Assembly: GCF_900102315.1 (NCBI RefSeq)
Contig: NZ_FNBL01000017.1
Span: forward strand, 32,164 to 96,163
Length of the DNA: 64,000 nucleotides
Reading direction: 5' to 3'
From: Celeribacter baekdonensis
GTDB taxonomy: Bacteria; Pseudomonadota; Alphaproteobacteria; Rhodobacterales; Rhodobacteraceae
Shown here: positions 26,034 to 34,497 of the stretch, piece after piece
Position numbering within the stretch: the stretch's first letter is position 1
Layout of the letters: the number at the start of each line of letters is the position of its first letter
The notes under the pieces: model-generated
The model's input: the letters and a program-made list of their open reading frames with translations, nothing else
Told to the model about the DNA's origin: nothing
The model's database searches: none
Program-made: the position numbers and the translations under genes

Positions 26034-26842
26034 TGGGACGGATGTTTCTGAGAACGGCTTTGGCCACGACACTTGGGATTGGCCTGCATCTGGGAGCCAT
26101 CTTCCCTGCCGCGGCGCAGGGCGTGCCCGTCGTCGACACGCAGAACATCGCGCAAAACATCCAGCAGCTCCGGCAGATGATCGAGGATGAGATCCTGCAG
26201 AACGAGCAGCTGACGCAGCTCCGCGAACAGCTTGCCACACTCACGGACCAACTCGCGGAGCTGCAAAGAACCTACGAGGCCCTCACCCGCCTCGCCGAGC
26301 TTCCCGAAATCATCCGCACGGAAATGGAAGACGAGTTGAACGGCCTGCTCGACCAAGAGTTCGGGGACATCCTCGCCACGATTGAGGCGATCAAGACTGG
26401 GGATTTCTCGGGCCTCTCGGGCTCCGGCGCAGGCGAAATCGAAACCCAGATGGACCGGGTGCTGGCCGATCTCGGCTTCGATGAAGACACGCTCTCGGAA
26501 ATGGCCACGAGCGGCAATCCCGGGGCCAACCGCGTGGCGACGCAGGCCACCACCGGTGCCCTTGTCTCGGCGGCGGCCCAGAACAGCTATGAGGATGCCG
26601 GCCAATCGCTCGAGCGGGTCGACCGCCTTGTCGGACTCATCGACGACATGGACGAACTAAAGGAAAGCATCGATCTCAACACGCGCGTGACCGCGGAGCT
26701 CGCCATTGCGCTGGTCGCCATGTGGCAACTCGAAGCGGTGCAAACCGTGGGCGATGGCACAGGCGGCGTGATCGATGCCGCCACCATCGCCGAGGAGCAG
26801 CGGTTTATGGACTTCACGCTGCCCGAGTTGCGGGCAGACTGA
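26033..26842 (+). CDS. virB5: VirB5-like minor pilin/T4SS protein
   Basis: 269 residues. The signal peptide ends at FPAAAQ. A long coiled-coil stretch follows (about residues 40-85), then a helical domain and a C-terminal segment with LKESIDLNTRVTAEL and RFMDFTLPE. Helical content and position between virB7 and virB8 match VirB5, the pilus-tip adhesin. Its start overlaps the preceding stop by 1 bp (TGATG). Confidence 0.82.
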   Translation: MGRMFLRTALATTLGIGLHLGAIFPAAAQGVPVVDTQNIAQNIQQLRQMIEDEILQNEQLTQLREQLATLTDQLAELQRTYEALTRLAELPEIIRTEMEDELNGLLDQEFGDILATIEAIKTGDFSGLSGSGAGEIETQMDRVLADLGFDEDTLSEMATSGNPGANRVATQATTGALVSAAAQNSYEDAGQSLERVDRLVGLIDDMDELKESIDLNTRVTAELAIALVAMWQLEAVQTVGDGTGGVIDAATIAEEQRFMDFTLPELRAD

Positions 26843-26858
26843 TCAAGGGTTGTGACAG

Positions 26859-27512
26859 GTGGCGAGTGAACAGGAAATCATCGAGGAAGAGCTGGTCTAC
26901 GGTGCCCTGCGCCGCGAACGGCTCTGGCAACGCCTTGGCCTGATGGGCCTTGTCTTCGGTATCATCGGCTGTCTGAGTGCCGCGGCTGTCTCGATCCTCG
27001 ATGTCGACCCGCCCCCCGTCGTTGTCCCCTATGATCCCGCCACCGGCTTTGCACTCCCCGAAGCCTCGGTGGGCGCCTCCTCGGTGACCGCCAACCAGGC
27101 GATCATCGAGGCGGAGGTCTTCCGCTACGTGACCGATCGGGAGGTCTATAACCAGCTCGACAACGATCTGCGCATCCGCAGCGTCCTGCGCCGCTCGGAC
27201 GGAGCTGCCGAGAGCGGGCTGCGCCAGATCTGGAACAGCGCCAACGAGAATTACCCGCCGACGGTCTATGGCCCCAATGCTCGGCTCGACGTGGAAATCC
27301 TCAGCATCAACCGGATCGGAACTAACCGCGCGACGGTCCGCCTGCGCAAGCGCCTGACGTCCATTAACGGCACCCAGACCGGCCTCTTCACTGCGACGCT
27401 TCTCTTCGAGTTCCGCCCGGAGACCCGCCGCTCCATCGATGAGGTCTGGACCAATCCATTCGGCTTCACCGTCCTCGAATATTCCATCCGCTCCGACAGA
27501 TTGGAGAACTGA
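26859..27512 (+). CDS. virB8: VirB8 inner-membrane assembly protein
   Basis: 217 residues from GTG 26859. A short cytoplasmic arm (EEELVYGALRRERLW) precedes a single TM helix (about 27-48), then the periplasmic NTF2-like VirB8 domain with VTANQAIIEAEVFRYV and AEVYNQ-like REVYNQL. It nucleates the T4SS core at the inner membrane. Confidence 0.9.
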   Translation: MASEQEIIEEELVYGALRRERLWQRLGLMGLVFGIIGCLSAAAVSILDVDPPPVVVPYDPATGFALPEASVGASSVTANQAIIEAEVFRYVTDREVYNQLDNDLRIRSVLRRSDGAAESGLRQIWNSANENYPPTVYGPNARLDVEILSINRIGTNRATVRLRKRLTSINGTQTGLFTATLLFEFRPETRRSIDEVWTNPFGFTVLEYSIRSDRLEN

Positions 27513-27514
27513 CG

Positions 27515-28210
27515 TTGTTGTTTATAAGATCGCTTATTTTTGTCATTGCCCTGTTGCCCGGCCTCGCCTCTGCCGAAGCCATCCCGCGTGGCGGTCCCAA
27601 TGACAGCCGGGTGCGCTTGGCCACCTACCAGGAGGGTCAGGTCTACCGTCTCAGCGTGTCGCTCACCCATGTGACCACCATCGAGTTCGGCGAGGGCGAA
27701 AGCATCCGCTCAATCATCGCGGGCGACACCGAGGGCTTCGAGATCGACGGCGTCCCGGGCGGTCAGGCCTTCGCGATCAAGCCTGTGGCGCGCGGGGTGC
27801 ATACCAATGTAACAGTCTATACGAACCGCCGGAGCTACTACTTCAACGTCCAGGAGGTCCGCAGCCCAACCTTCTACGTGGTGCAGTTCCGCTATCCAGA
27901 CGACGCTGCGCGCCCGACCCGGGCCATCGCGGCCCAAGCGCCGAACTACAACTACGGTGCCAGCGCGCGGACCGAGTTCACGCCAACCCGCATCTGGGAT
28001 GACGGGACGTTCACGTATTTCGCGTTTCCAAGAAACGCGCCTGTGCCAGCGATCTTCCGCTACGCGGGCGGCCGCGAGCGCACGGTCAACACGCAAACTC
28101 CTGAAGACGGCGTGATCCGCGTCAGCGGCGTGAACCGCCAATGGGTCCTGCGACTTGGCGAAGAGGTGGTCTGCATCGAGGCGATCCCGCCCGCGGAGGC
28201 CGCCTCATGA
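27515..28210 (+). CDS. virB9: VirB9 outer-membrane core component (TrbG/CagX family)
   Basis: 231 residues from TTG 27515. The signal peptide ends at GLASA. The N-terminal domain includes LTHVTTIEFGEGESI and the C-terminal domain YFAFPRNAPVPAIF with VNRQWVLRLGEEVVCI. These are standard VirB9 signatures. It forms the outer-membrane channel with VirB7 and VirB10. The stop overlaps the virB10 start (ATGA). Confidence 0.92.
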   Translation: MLFIRSLIFVIALLPGLASAEAIPRGGPNDSRVRLATYQEGQVYRLSVSLTHVTTIEFGEGESIRSIIAGDTEGFEIDGVPGGQAFAIKPVARGVHTNVTVYTNRRSYYFNVQEVRSPTFYVVQFRYPDDAARPTRAIAAQAPNYNYGASARTEFTPTRIWDDGTFTYFAFPRNAPVPAIFRYAGGRERTVNTQTPEDGVIRVSGVNRQWVLRLGEEVVCIEAIPPAEAAS

Positions 28211-29586
28211 GCGATACCGGGAACACCGAGCTGGAAAGGCGCCTCGCCGCCCTTGAGAAAGGCAGTGCCCGCGCGCCCATAGCGGCGCAGCGCCGGTCGC
28301 CCCTTCTCGCGCTGGTTGTGGTCCTCGTCATCGGCGCGGGTGGTGCCCTGCTTTATCTCCTCTCACAGCCCGAAGAAGAGGAAGCCTTGCCGACGGCCAC
28401 TCCGGACGTCTTCCAAAACGAAGGGGATGGCTTTGGCGCTATCGAGGCCTTGCCTCCGCCCGAGCCCGAGGTTGTGTTCGTCGGACCAGACCCCGTCGAG
28501 CCCAACGCGGAGCTTCTGGCGCAGATCACCGCCCTGCAGGCCCAGATCGAGGAGTTGCGCAACGCCCCTGAACCAGTTGTCGAGGAAGACACCGCCGCCG
28601 CAGAGGCAATTGACGCGCTGACTGCTCAGATCGCGGCGCTACAAGCCGCCTCGGAAGCAGCACAGCAACGATTTCAGGACGAACTGACGGCGCGGGATCG
28701 CAGCCTTGAGCAACTCCGCATGGATCTGGAACTGGCCCAACTCGAGGCCAGCCGACCGCAACCCGCGCCAGTGGGCCCCACGGAAGATGAGCTGCGCGCA
28801 CGCGAGCAAGAGCGACTGCGCCGCGAGGAAGAAGCCCGGCGCATGGCCGAGCTGGAGCGCCGCGCCGCGGAGGAACGCGCCTTCCAGGAGCGGCGCATCG
28901 CCTCTCCCACCATCGCTTTTGGCGGTGCCTCCGGAGCGAATGAAACGGCTCTGACCGAACGCACTTTTGGCGAGGTGACGGATTTCGTGCTGAACGGGGC
29001 GCTGCCCTCTACCGTGACGCAGGCCGAGGTGATCGCCAATCCCTCCAACACCGTCATCCAGGGCACCATGATCCAGGCCGTCATGGAAACTGCCCTCGAC
29101 AGCTCCCTGCCCGGCCAAACCCGTGCCGTGGTTTCCGAGGATGTCTACAGCGTCGATGGCGCGCGCCTCTTGATCCCCCGCGGATCCCGCCTCATCGGGC
29201 GCTACCGCGCCGGCGTCGATATCGCGCAGCGCCGCGTCACGATTGCCTGGGACCGGATCATCCTGCCCGCGGGCCAAACCGTCCAGATCAGTTCATTCGG
29301 GGGTGATGAACTGGGCCGTTCTGGCGTCACGGGTTTCGTGGACACACGCTTCGCCGAGCGTTTCGGGTCGGCCGCCCTGATCTCGCTGATTTCCGCGGCA
29401 CCAAGTGCCGCCGCTTCCGAGGTCCAGGATGAGACTGCCGCCGACGTTCTCGAAGACGTTGGCGATGATCTGGCAGATGCCACGGACAGCGTCATTGGCG
29501 ATTACCTCTCCATCGGCCCCGTCATCTATGTCGACCAAGGCGCACGCGTCACGGTCATGGTCGACCGCGATCTGGAGATATTCTGA
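28207..29586 (+). CDS. virB10: VirB10 core/energy-sensing protein (TrbI family)
   Basis: 459 residues. The cytoplasmic N-terminus is short, the TM helix LLALVVVLVIGAGGALLYLL lies near 37-56, then a long Pro/Glu/Gln-rich coiled region (about 60-235), and the C-terminal VirB10 beta-barrel domain with GTMIQAVMETALDSSLPGQ and RLLIPRGSRLIGRY. It spans both membranes and gates the channel. ATG 28207 is chosen because it overlaps the virB9 stop; the frame is open further upstream. Confidence 0.93.
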   Translation: MSDTGNTELERRLAALEKGSARAPIAAQRRSPLLALVVVLVIGAGGALLYLLSQPEEEEALPTATPDVFQNEGDGFGAIEALPPPEPEVVFVGPDPVEPNAELLAQITALQAQIEELRNAPEPVVEEDTAAAEAIDALTAQIAALQAASEAAQQRFQDELTARDRSLEQLRMDLELAQLEASRPQPAPVGPTEDELRAREQERLRREEEARRMAELERRAAEERAFQERRIASPTIAFGGASGANETALTERTFGEVTDFVLNGALPSTVTQAEVIANPSNTVIQGTMIQAVMETALDSSLPGQTRAVVSEDVYSVDGARLLIPRGSRLIGRYRAGVDIAQRRVTIAWDRIILPAGQTVQISSFGGDELGRSGVTGFVDTRFAERFGSAALISLISAAPSAAASEVQDETAADVLEDVGDDLADATDSVIGDYLSIGPVIYVDQGARVTVMVDRDLEIF

Positions 29587-29590
29587 GCCC

Positions 29591-30577
29591 ATGTCGCTGA
29601 GCTATCTCGAAACCTCGCTCGACCGGATCGACGCCGCCGCTCGCGACGATGTCATCGAGATCTGCATCAACCCTGATGGCACCTGCTGGGGCGAATTCCA
29701 GGGCGATCACTTCATGCGCGCGCTGGACCAGAGGCTGACGAGCGTTCAGGTCAGGGACCTCGGCAACCAGATCGCCTCCTCGGCCAATACCACGATGAGC
29801 AAGGACCGCCCTATCGTCTCGGTCTCGATCACCTATAAGGGTCGCCCGATCCGCGCGCAGGTCATCACCCCGCCCGCCGTGCTCTCGGCCATGTCGATCA
29901 GCCTGCGGTTCTTCTCAAGCCTACCGCTCGAGCGCATCGCACTCGATTTCGTCTACGGAAAAGAGCGCAAGCTCGAAGACCTGCGCGTCGAAAAAAAGCG
30001 CGCCTTGCGCGCCGTGGTGGCCGCGGGTTTGATCGATGATGCGCTGGCCTTCTGCGTCGAGAACAAACTCAACATGATCGTCTCGGGCGGCACCTCCACC
30101 GGCAAGACCGTAGCCGCGCGCAAGATCCTCTCTCACGTACCGGCCGAGGAACGCATCGTGACCATTGAGGAAGCCGCCGAGCTTCTGCCGACCCAGCCCA
30201 ATGCCGTGACCCTCATCGCCAATCGCGACGCGGAATTCCAGACCGCCGATGTGCTTCTCACCGCCACGCTGCGTATGCGCCCCGACCGGATCATCCTGGG
30301 CGAGGTGCGCGGCAAGGAGGCCATGACCTTTCTGGAAGCCATCAACACCGGCCATGGCGGGTCCATGACCACGCTGCATGCCGAAACCCCGCAATTGGCC
30401 GTGCAGCGGCTCGCGATCGCTGCACTCAAGACCGAAATCCCGATGACCTATGCCGACATGATCCAGTACATCGAAAATTCCATTGACGTGATCATCCAGG
30501 CCGGTCGCCATGACGGCAAACGCGGCATCACCGAATTCTACCTCCCCGGCGCAACTGAGATTGGAACTTCCCCATGA
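29591..30577 (+). CDS. virB11: VirB11 hexameric ATPase
   Basis: 328 residues. Walker A GGTSTGKT (residues 166-173), Asp-box RPDRIILGEVRG and His-box GHGGSMTTLHAETP are all present, and the N-terminal domain has normal length. It is a traffic ATPase cooperating with VirB4 and VirD4. ATG 29591 follows the virB10 stop by 4 bp; an in-frame start at 29405 would lie deep inside virB10. Confidence 0.95.
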   Translation: MSLSYLETSLDRIDAAARDDVIEICINPDGTCWGEFQGDHFMRALDQRLTSVQVRDLGNQIASSANTTMSKDRPIVSVSITYKGRPIRAQVITPPAVLSAMSISLRFFSSLPLERIALDFVYGKERKLEDLRVEKKRALRAVVAAGLIDDALAFCVENKLNMIVSGGTSTGKTVAARKILSHVPAEERIVTIEEAAELLPTQPNAVTLIANRDAEFQTADVLLTATLRMRPDRIILGEVRGKEAMTFLEAINTGHGGSMTTLHAETPQLAVQRLAIAALKTEIPMTYADMIQYIENSIDVIIQAGRHDGKRGITEFYLPGATEIGTSP

Positions 30578-30777
30578 AAACCTTTGAATATGACATCCTG
30601 TTCTTTCCGATGGACCGTAAGAACAGTCTGATCGAGATGCAGGCGGCATTGAATGCGAAGGGCCAGATCGGCTGGGAGGTGGTCTCAATCAGTTCGTCGG
30701 AGTTTGCCAATATCGGGCACACGGCTTTTCTGAAGCGTGAAACCTCCGACGGTGCCGATTTTGGAGACAACCGATGA
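30574..30777 (+). CDS. Small DUF4177-like protein (67 aa)
   Basis: The product starts KTFEYDILFFP and has ALNAKGQIGWEVVSIS, the pattern of DUF4177-type small cytosolic proteins (two strands around a GWE turn). Both ends overlap neighbours by 4 bp, so it is firmly part of the virB operon. Role unknown. Confidence 0.72.
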   Translation: MKTFEYDILFFPMDRKNSLIEMQAALNAKGQIGWEVVSISSSEFANIGHTAFLKRETSDGADFGDNR

Positions 30778-31187
30778 AGCGTGGTGCAGCGCGTTTCTTG
30801 TTACTGTCAGTCGGTTTGGGCTTGATGGCATCGCCCCTAATGGCGGAGCGCAATCTCATCCCCAGTCTTGAGAGCATTCCAGATGTCTGCCCCGAACGCC
30901 CGAGCGAACCTGACTGGATGCAGAACATCGCCCTTCGAGACGCCTACCAGCGTGTCTTGGTCCAGGACATCTACCGGGCACAGAACATGGAGCGGATCGT
31001 TGAGACCGGATCCTGCGACTGCGGTCTTCGCTTCCCAGCATGGGATAACGCCGAAGTCACCTTCCAAGAAAACCACGCCAATGCGAACCGTTCAGAAATG
31101 CTACAAGCGTCAGACAGTTACAACCGCCGCGCAAGTGATCTTCGAACAGAATCTCAAGCGATCTGCGAAGCAGTGGGTAAGTGGTAG
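30774..31187 (+). CDS. Secreted T4SS-associated protein with Cys pair
   Basis: 137 residues. The signal peptide ends at ASPLMA before ERNLIP. The mature part has CPERPSEPDW, ETGSCDCGLRFPAWDN and a helical C-terminus ending AICEAVGKW. It contains four Cys residues, consistent with disulfides in the periplasm. It lies between virB11 and virB6 where P-type T4SS loci often carry small secreted or lipoprotein accessories. No family recognised. Confidence 0.7.
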   Translation: MKRGAARFLLLSVGLGLMASPLMAERNLIPSLESIPDVCPERPSEPDWMQNIALRDAYQRVLVQDIYRAQNMERIVETGSCDCGLRFPAWDNAEVTFQENHANANRSEMLQASDSYNRRASDLRTESQAICEAVGKW

Positions 31188-31199
31188 GGGAACTCTGAA

Positions 31200-32276
31200 A
31201 TGAGCGTTGTCACCTACTTCGTTGAAACCTCCCAAGGCTATCTCAACACCGCCGCCGAGACACAGTTCGGGTCTGTTGCTGCCACGGTGGGAACGCTTCT
31301 CGTTCTTGGAACAACGCTGGTGGTGATCCTCGTTTTCCTGAACATGATCTATCAGTACAAAGCGATGGACGGGCGAACGGCATTCTGGCTTGCGGTCAAG
31401 ATTGGTCTCATCGGGATATTTGCAACCAATTGGGTGCAGTTTAACGCACTCTCGTCCGCAATCCTCGCGGGGATCGACAGTATTGCGGGCGCGCTGGTCG
31501 CCTCCGTCGGTGGTGGCGTTCCAGGTCCATCGGGGACATTTGCAGAAGAATTTGACCGGCTCATCGCCGAGCTTGGAGAATACCTTAACGCGGCCGGGTC
31601 TGAGCTCAACTGGATGGCCGGCGCGATGCTCGACATTGTTGGCGTGTTGATGTTGTCGATCTTGGGAGGGCTCGCTGCATTTATCTTGGTCGCGTCGCGT
31701 TTGATGATCGCGCTGCTCATTGGCATCGCACCCGTGATGATCTTCCTCACCCTTTTCGAAGTGACCAAGGATTACTTCGCGCGCTGGCTGTCAGCACTGG
31801 TCTCCTTTGCGCTCTACCCAATCGTCGTGGCAGGCGTATTCGCAACAATCACAGGTGTATCATCCGCCCTCATTGGTGAACTCGGCGACCCGGAAGGGGC
31901 CTCAAATATAGGCGCGCTCATCCCCTTCTTCATGATGGTCCTCATGGCCAAGGGCTTCATCATCGCCACGCCGTTCATCGTTCGCGCGATCTCAGGGAAC
32001 ATTATGATGCCAGCGCTGTCTGGGGGCTTGGCAGGAAGCTACAGCTTTGCGCGCGCTGCGATGGGCAATCAGCAGGCTTACAATCGGTATCTTGTTGGTG
32101 GTGCCAGTGGAGCCGAATATGCAGCACTCAGAGCACGGCAGTTCTTTGGTGCCCAACAAATGCCGCAACGGCCGGGAATGGCAAATGTGACACCTGCAGG
32201 GGGCAGTCCACCCACCGGAACCGGATCGCAAATGATGGCGCAGCTGGCTCGTTTGGGAAGGTTGGGGAGGCGTTGA
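31200..32276 (+). CDS. virB6: VirB6 polytopic inner-membrane channel protein
   Basis: 358 residues with about six TM segments, including LLVLGTTLVVILVFLNMIY, LGGLAAFILVASRLMIALLIGIAP split by short loops, and a last helix near KGFIIATPFIV. The TrbL/VirB6 central motif region PVMIFLTLF with EVTKDYFARWL is present. A polar Gln/Gly-rich tail follows. It forms the inner-membrane pore. Its stop overlaps a 12-codon leader (TGATG). Confidence 0.9.
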   Translation: MSVVTYFVETSQGYLNTAAETQFGSVAATVGTLLVLGTTLVVILVFLNMIYQYKAMDGRTAFWLAVKIGLIGIFATNWVQFNALSSAILAGIDSIAGALVASVGGGVPGPSGTFAEEFDRLIAELGEYLNAAGSELNWMAGAMLDIVGVLMLSILGGLAAFILVASRLMIALLIGIAPVMIFLTLFEVTKDYFARWLSALVSFALYPIVVAGVFATITGVSSALIGELGDPEGASNIGALIPFFMMVLMAKGFIIATPFIVRAISGNIMMPALSGGLAGSYSFARAAMGNQQAYNRYLVGGASGAEYAALRARQFFGAQQMPQRPGMANVTPAGGSPPTGTGSQMMAQLARLGRLGRR

Positions 32277-32314
32277 TGAGGTTTTTTTCTGCGACGCCGT
32301 TGAACAATGAATGA
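32276..32314 (+). promoter_or_regulatory. 12-codon minicistron coupling virB6 to the nucleotidyltransferase gene
   Basis: ATG 32276 overlaps the virB6 stop (TGATG) and is preceded by GGGGAGG. It encodes MRFFSATPLNNE and stops at 32312-32314, just inside the next gene, whose ATG at 32307 has no ribosome site of its own. It looks like a translational coupler. Confidence 0.45.
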
Positions 32315-33761
32315 GCGAGGGTCCCATAAGCATTCGCCAGTAAAAACGGTACCATTGGAGCTGGTCCAAGCAGTCCTGCGCTCAGCAATCAATGGAAGAT
32401 CTGTCGGGCTTGAAGAGGCAATACGGACCCTGGATTGCGATGCCCATCATGCTGACCTCATCTTGCGCCAGATGGCCGAGGCTGGGTACTTGGAGCCTGC
32501 CGACATCTTTGACAATTTGTTTTATTGGCAGCTAACGCCGAATGGGACTCGCCTCGCACTGGAACCCAAGCGAAAGCGTATCGGGCGCGATAAGGTTCAG
32601 ACCATCATTTCTGAACTTCTCGCCCGGGCCAAGGTCATCAACGGTGATTCCGATCGCCTGCAGCGCATCACCTTGAAGCTATTCGGCAGCGCGCTTGAGG
32701 AGCGAGACGACTACGGTGACGTCGATGTTTCTATCGCGTATCTACGACGCCAGCTGAGCGATATCGAACGTGAGCGCATCGAAAACGCACTGAAAGCCCG
32801 CCAAAGCAATTCAGATCGGCAAACCTTTCAAGGGCGGCTCATGGGCGCGGAACGTCAGGATACGCGGGAAATCATGGCGTTCCTGAAAAAGGGTCTGCCA
32901 CATCTTTCGCTCATGAATGATGATCCTATGGACCTCGGGACACCGTACCGTTGGCTCGTCGACCACGACGTGAAAACGGACAGACCAGTTGATGTTTCTG
33001 ACGATATCGTTCGACCCAATGGGCCTTCGATCCTCGACCAACACCCGAGGAAACCGTTACCGCCAATCACACTGCTTGAAGCACGACACAGAGCCATTTC
33101 TGCGAATACCAAAGTTGCGATTGATGACATGCACATAGGTTTGGAGGACGCAGCCGCGCTCGAAGAGCAAATGTGGTCTCCAAAGGTCACACGCGAAGGC
33201 GATTTCGTTGCTAACGACATCAGAAGTGAGAAGCGGGTCAAATTCGCCGGGTTTCAGCACTTATGTCCGATCTGGAAGAAAGACCTAGGCGGCGTAGCGA
33301 TGTTGAAGGAAGCCCTCGACTGGTGCGATGAACATAAGGTTTGGATCAGAGACCTATTTCCGAGAGTTTCAATCCAACGGTCCGACCGGACACATATCAT
33401 ACGCCTCGGGTGGGGCCATGACCTGATCTATTTCAATGTCGGCGGTAAATCGACAACTGGGAGCCTGCTTCCTATAAATCGAACACGCGTTTCCAAAATT
33501 GACTTGGCCGGCGCTTATGCGGTCGGAAGGGCACTTTCGAAGATGTATGATGAAAGCCGGTGCGCGAAAATGCCATGGTTCAGCGCTGACATTTTGCTTC
33601 CGTTAGTCGAGGTAGACAGGCTTCCAGATTTCCCGGGGCTGCATAAAGTTGGCTCGTTCAAAGAAGGCGCGTTTCAAGGCCTGCGGGAGGTCACCTTCTT
33701 CCGAGCTCGGATCACGCGCCCTACTCCGAACGAACCTGTTTCAATAGAAAAGCACGCCTAA
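32307..33761 (+). CDS. Winged-helix plus minimal nucleotidyltransferase domain protein
   Basis: 484 residues. The N-terminus (about 10-85) reads as a winged helix (LILRQMAEAGYLEPADIF, then a wing with WQLTPNGTRLALE). Residues about 120-150 carry LFGSALEERDDYGDVDVSI, the GS-x9-DxD signature of Pol-beta/MNT-type nucleotidyltransferases. The remaining 300 residues are unassigned. It resembles MNT or AbiEii-like conflict proteins more than any T4SS subunit. Either it modifies RNA/protein with nucleotides as a defence or TA factor, or it regulates transfer. Family placement is by motif only. Confidence 0.6.
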   Translation: MNERGSHKHSPVKTVPLELVQAVLRSAINGRSVGLEEAIRTLDCDAHHADLILRQMAEAGYLEPADIFDNLFYWQLTPNGTRLALEPKRKRIGRDKVQTIISELLARAKVINGDSDRLQRITLKLFGSALEERDDYGDVDVSIAYLRRQLSDIERERIENALKARQSNSDRQTFQGRLMGAERQDTREIMAFLKKGLPHLSLMNDDPMDLGTPYRWLVDHDVKTDRPVDVSDDIVRPNGPSILDQHPRKPLPPITLLEARHRAISANTKVAIDDMHIGLEDAAALEEQMWSPKVTREGDFVANDIRSEKRVKFAGFQHLCPIWKKDLGGVAMLKEALDWCDEHKVWIRDLFPRVSIQRSDRTHIIRLGWGHDLIYFNVGGKSTTGSLLPINRTRVSKIDLAGAYAVGRALSKMYDESRCAKMPWFSADILLPLVEVDRLPDFPGLHKVGSFKEGAFQGLREVTFFRARITRPTPNEPVSIEKHA

Positions 33762-33783
33762 GCGCCCGGCTCCACCTTGACGA

Positions 33784-33939
33784 TCAACTGGCATTGGCTG
33801 TCGTACCTGTACTCATGCAACCTGCGTTCTTGAATGAGCTGAACGGCTTGGCCGCGGCGAACGCAAACGGAAACTCGCCGCCGCCGTCTTGACGAGTAGC
33901 GATTTTTTCCAGGGCGTCTGCGATTTCTGTCGGGTTCAT
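33784..33939 (-). pseudogene. Possible fragment of an MmeI-like methyltransferase N-terminus
   Basis: A 51-codon ORF begins NPTEIADALEKIAT and contains EFPFAF, resembling the start of the methyltransferase at 15083-17806 (NAVEIEQAVSELAE and EFPYAF). Similarity then stops, and a different frame (VQLIQERRLHEYRYD to a TAG near 33760) looks coding instead. I read this as scrambled remnants of one or two genes. The rest of 33762-34110 holds no gene I can support. Confidence 0.35.
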
Positions 33940-34110
33940 TTAGGGTCCGTCGGTAAACTCATGCGAATGCCACAGAAATTTTGGGGCGATGACGATAGCG
34001 ACATGTGCCTGAAACGGTCCTGAACTGCCGTTTAACGCTGATCATTTGCTGTAATGCGGGTTCCAGACTGCGGACATGGTCGCTAGGTTGCAGAAAATTG
34101 CGAGGATAGA

Positions 34111-34302
34111 ATGAAAACAAGAGTATTGGGTAGCCTCGTTGGCGGAGCTATCGGCTTCATTGTAGGTACTGGAACTGGCATTGTCGGCGGAATCTTTGGT
34201 GCGATTGCAGGTGTACTTGTCTTTACGGCTATTGGTGCTGCTTGGGGATGGAGCGCAGGTCCTGATCTTGCAAAAACAATTCATCGCTGGCGAGGGAAAT
34301 GA
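34111..34302 (+). CDS. Small Gly-rich membrane protein (63 aa)
   Basis: MKTRVLGSLVGGAIG then two glycine-zipper-like hydrophobic stretches (about 8-26 and 28-50) and a basic tail DLAKTIHRWRGK. GAGGATAG lies just upstream of the ATG. It looks like a glycine-zipper inner-membrane protein of unknown role. Between its end and 34498 I see no gene. Confidence 0.5.
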   Translation: MKTRVLGSLVGGAIGFIVGTGTGIVGGIFGAIAGVLVFTAIGAAWGWSAGPDLAKTIHRWRGK

Positions 34303-34497
34303 CGGCCCGTTGCCGAATTTTCGTCCGTACTTCAAGAGCTGCAATTCCGCGTCGCCATAACAGTCATTCGTGAAACATGCAGCGATCTTGGTTTGGAATG
34401 AATGTGTGCAGCACCCTGTACCGGTGTCGCTAATGAGTGATCAAAGCTCTGGCTAAGACATTAACCTGGGCGAAGTGAATTCCTAGATTAGGTCGAC

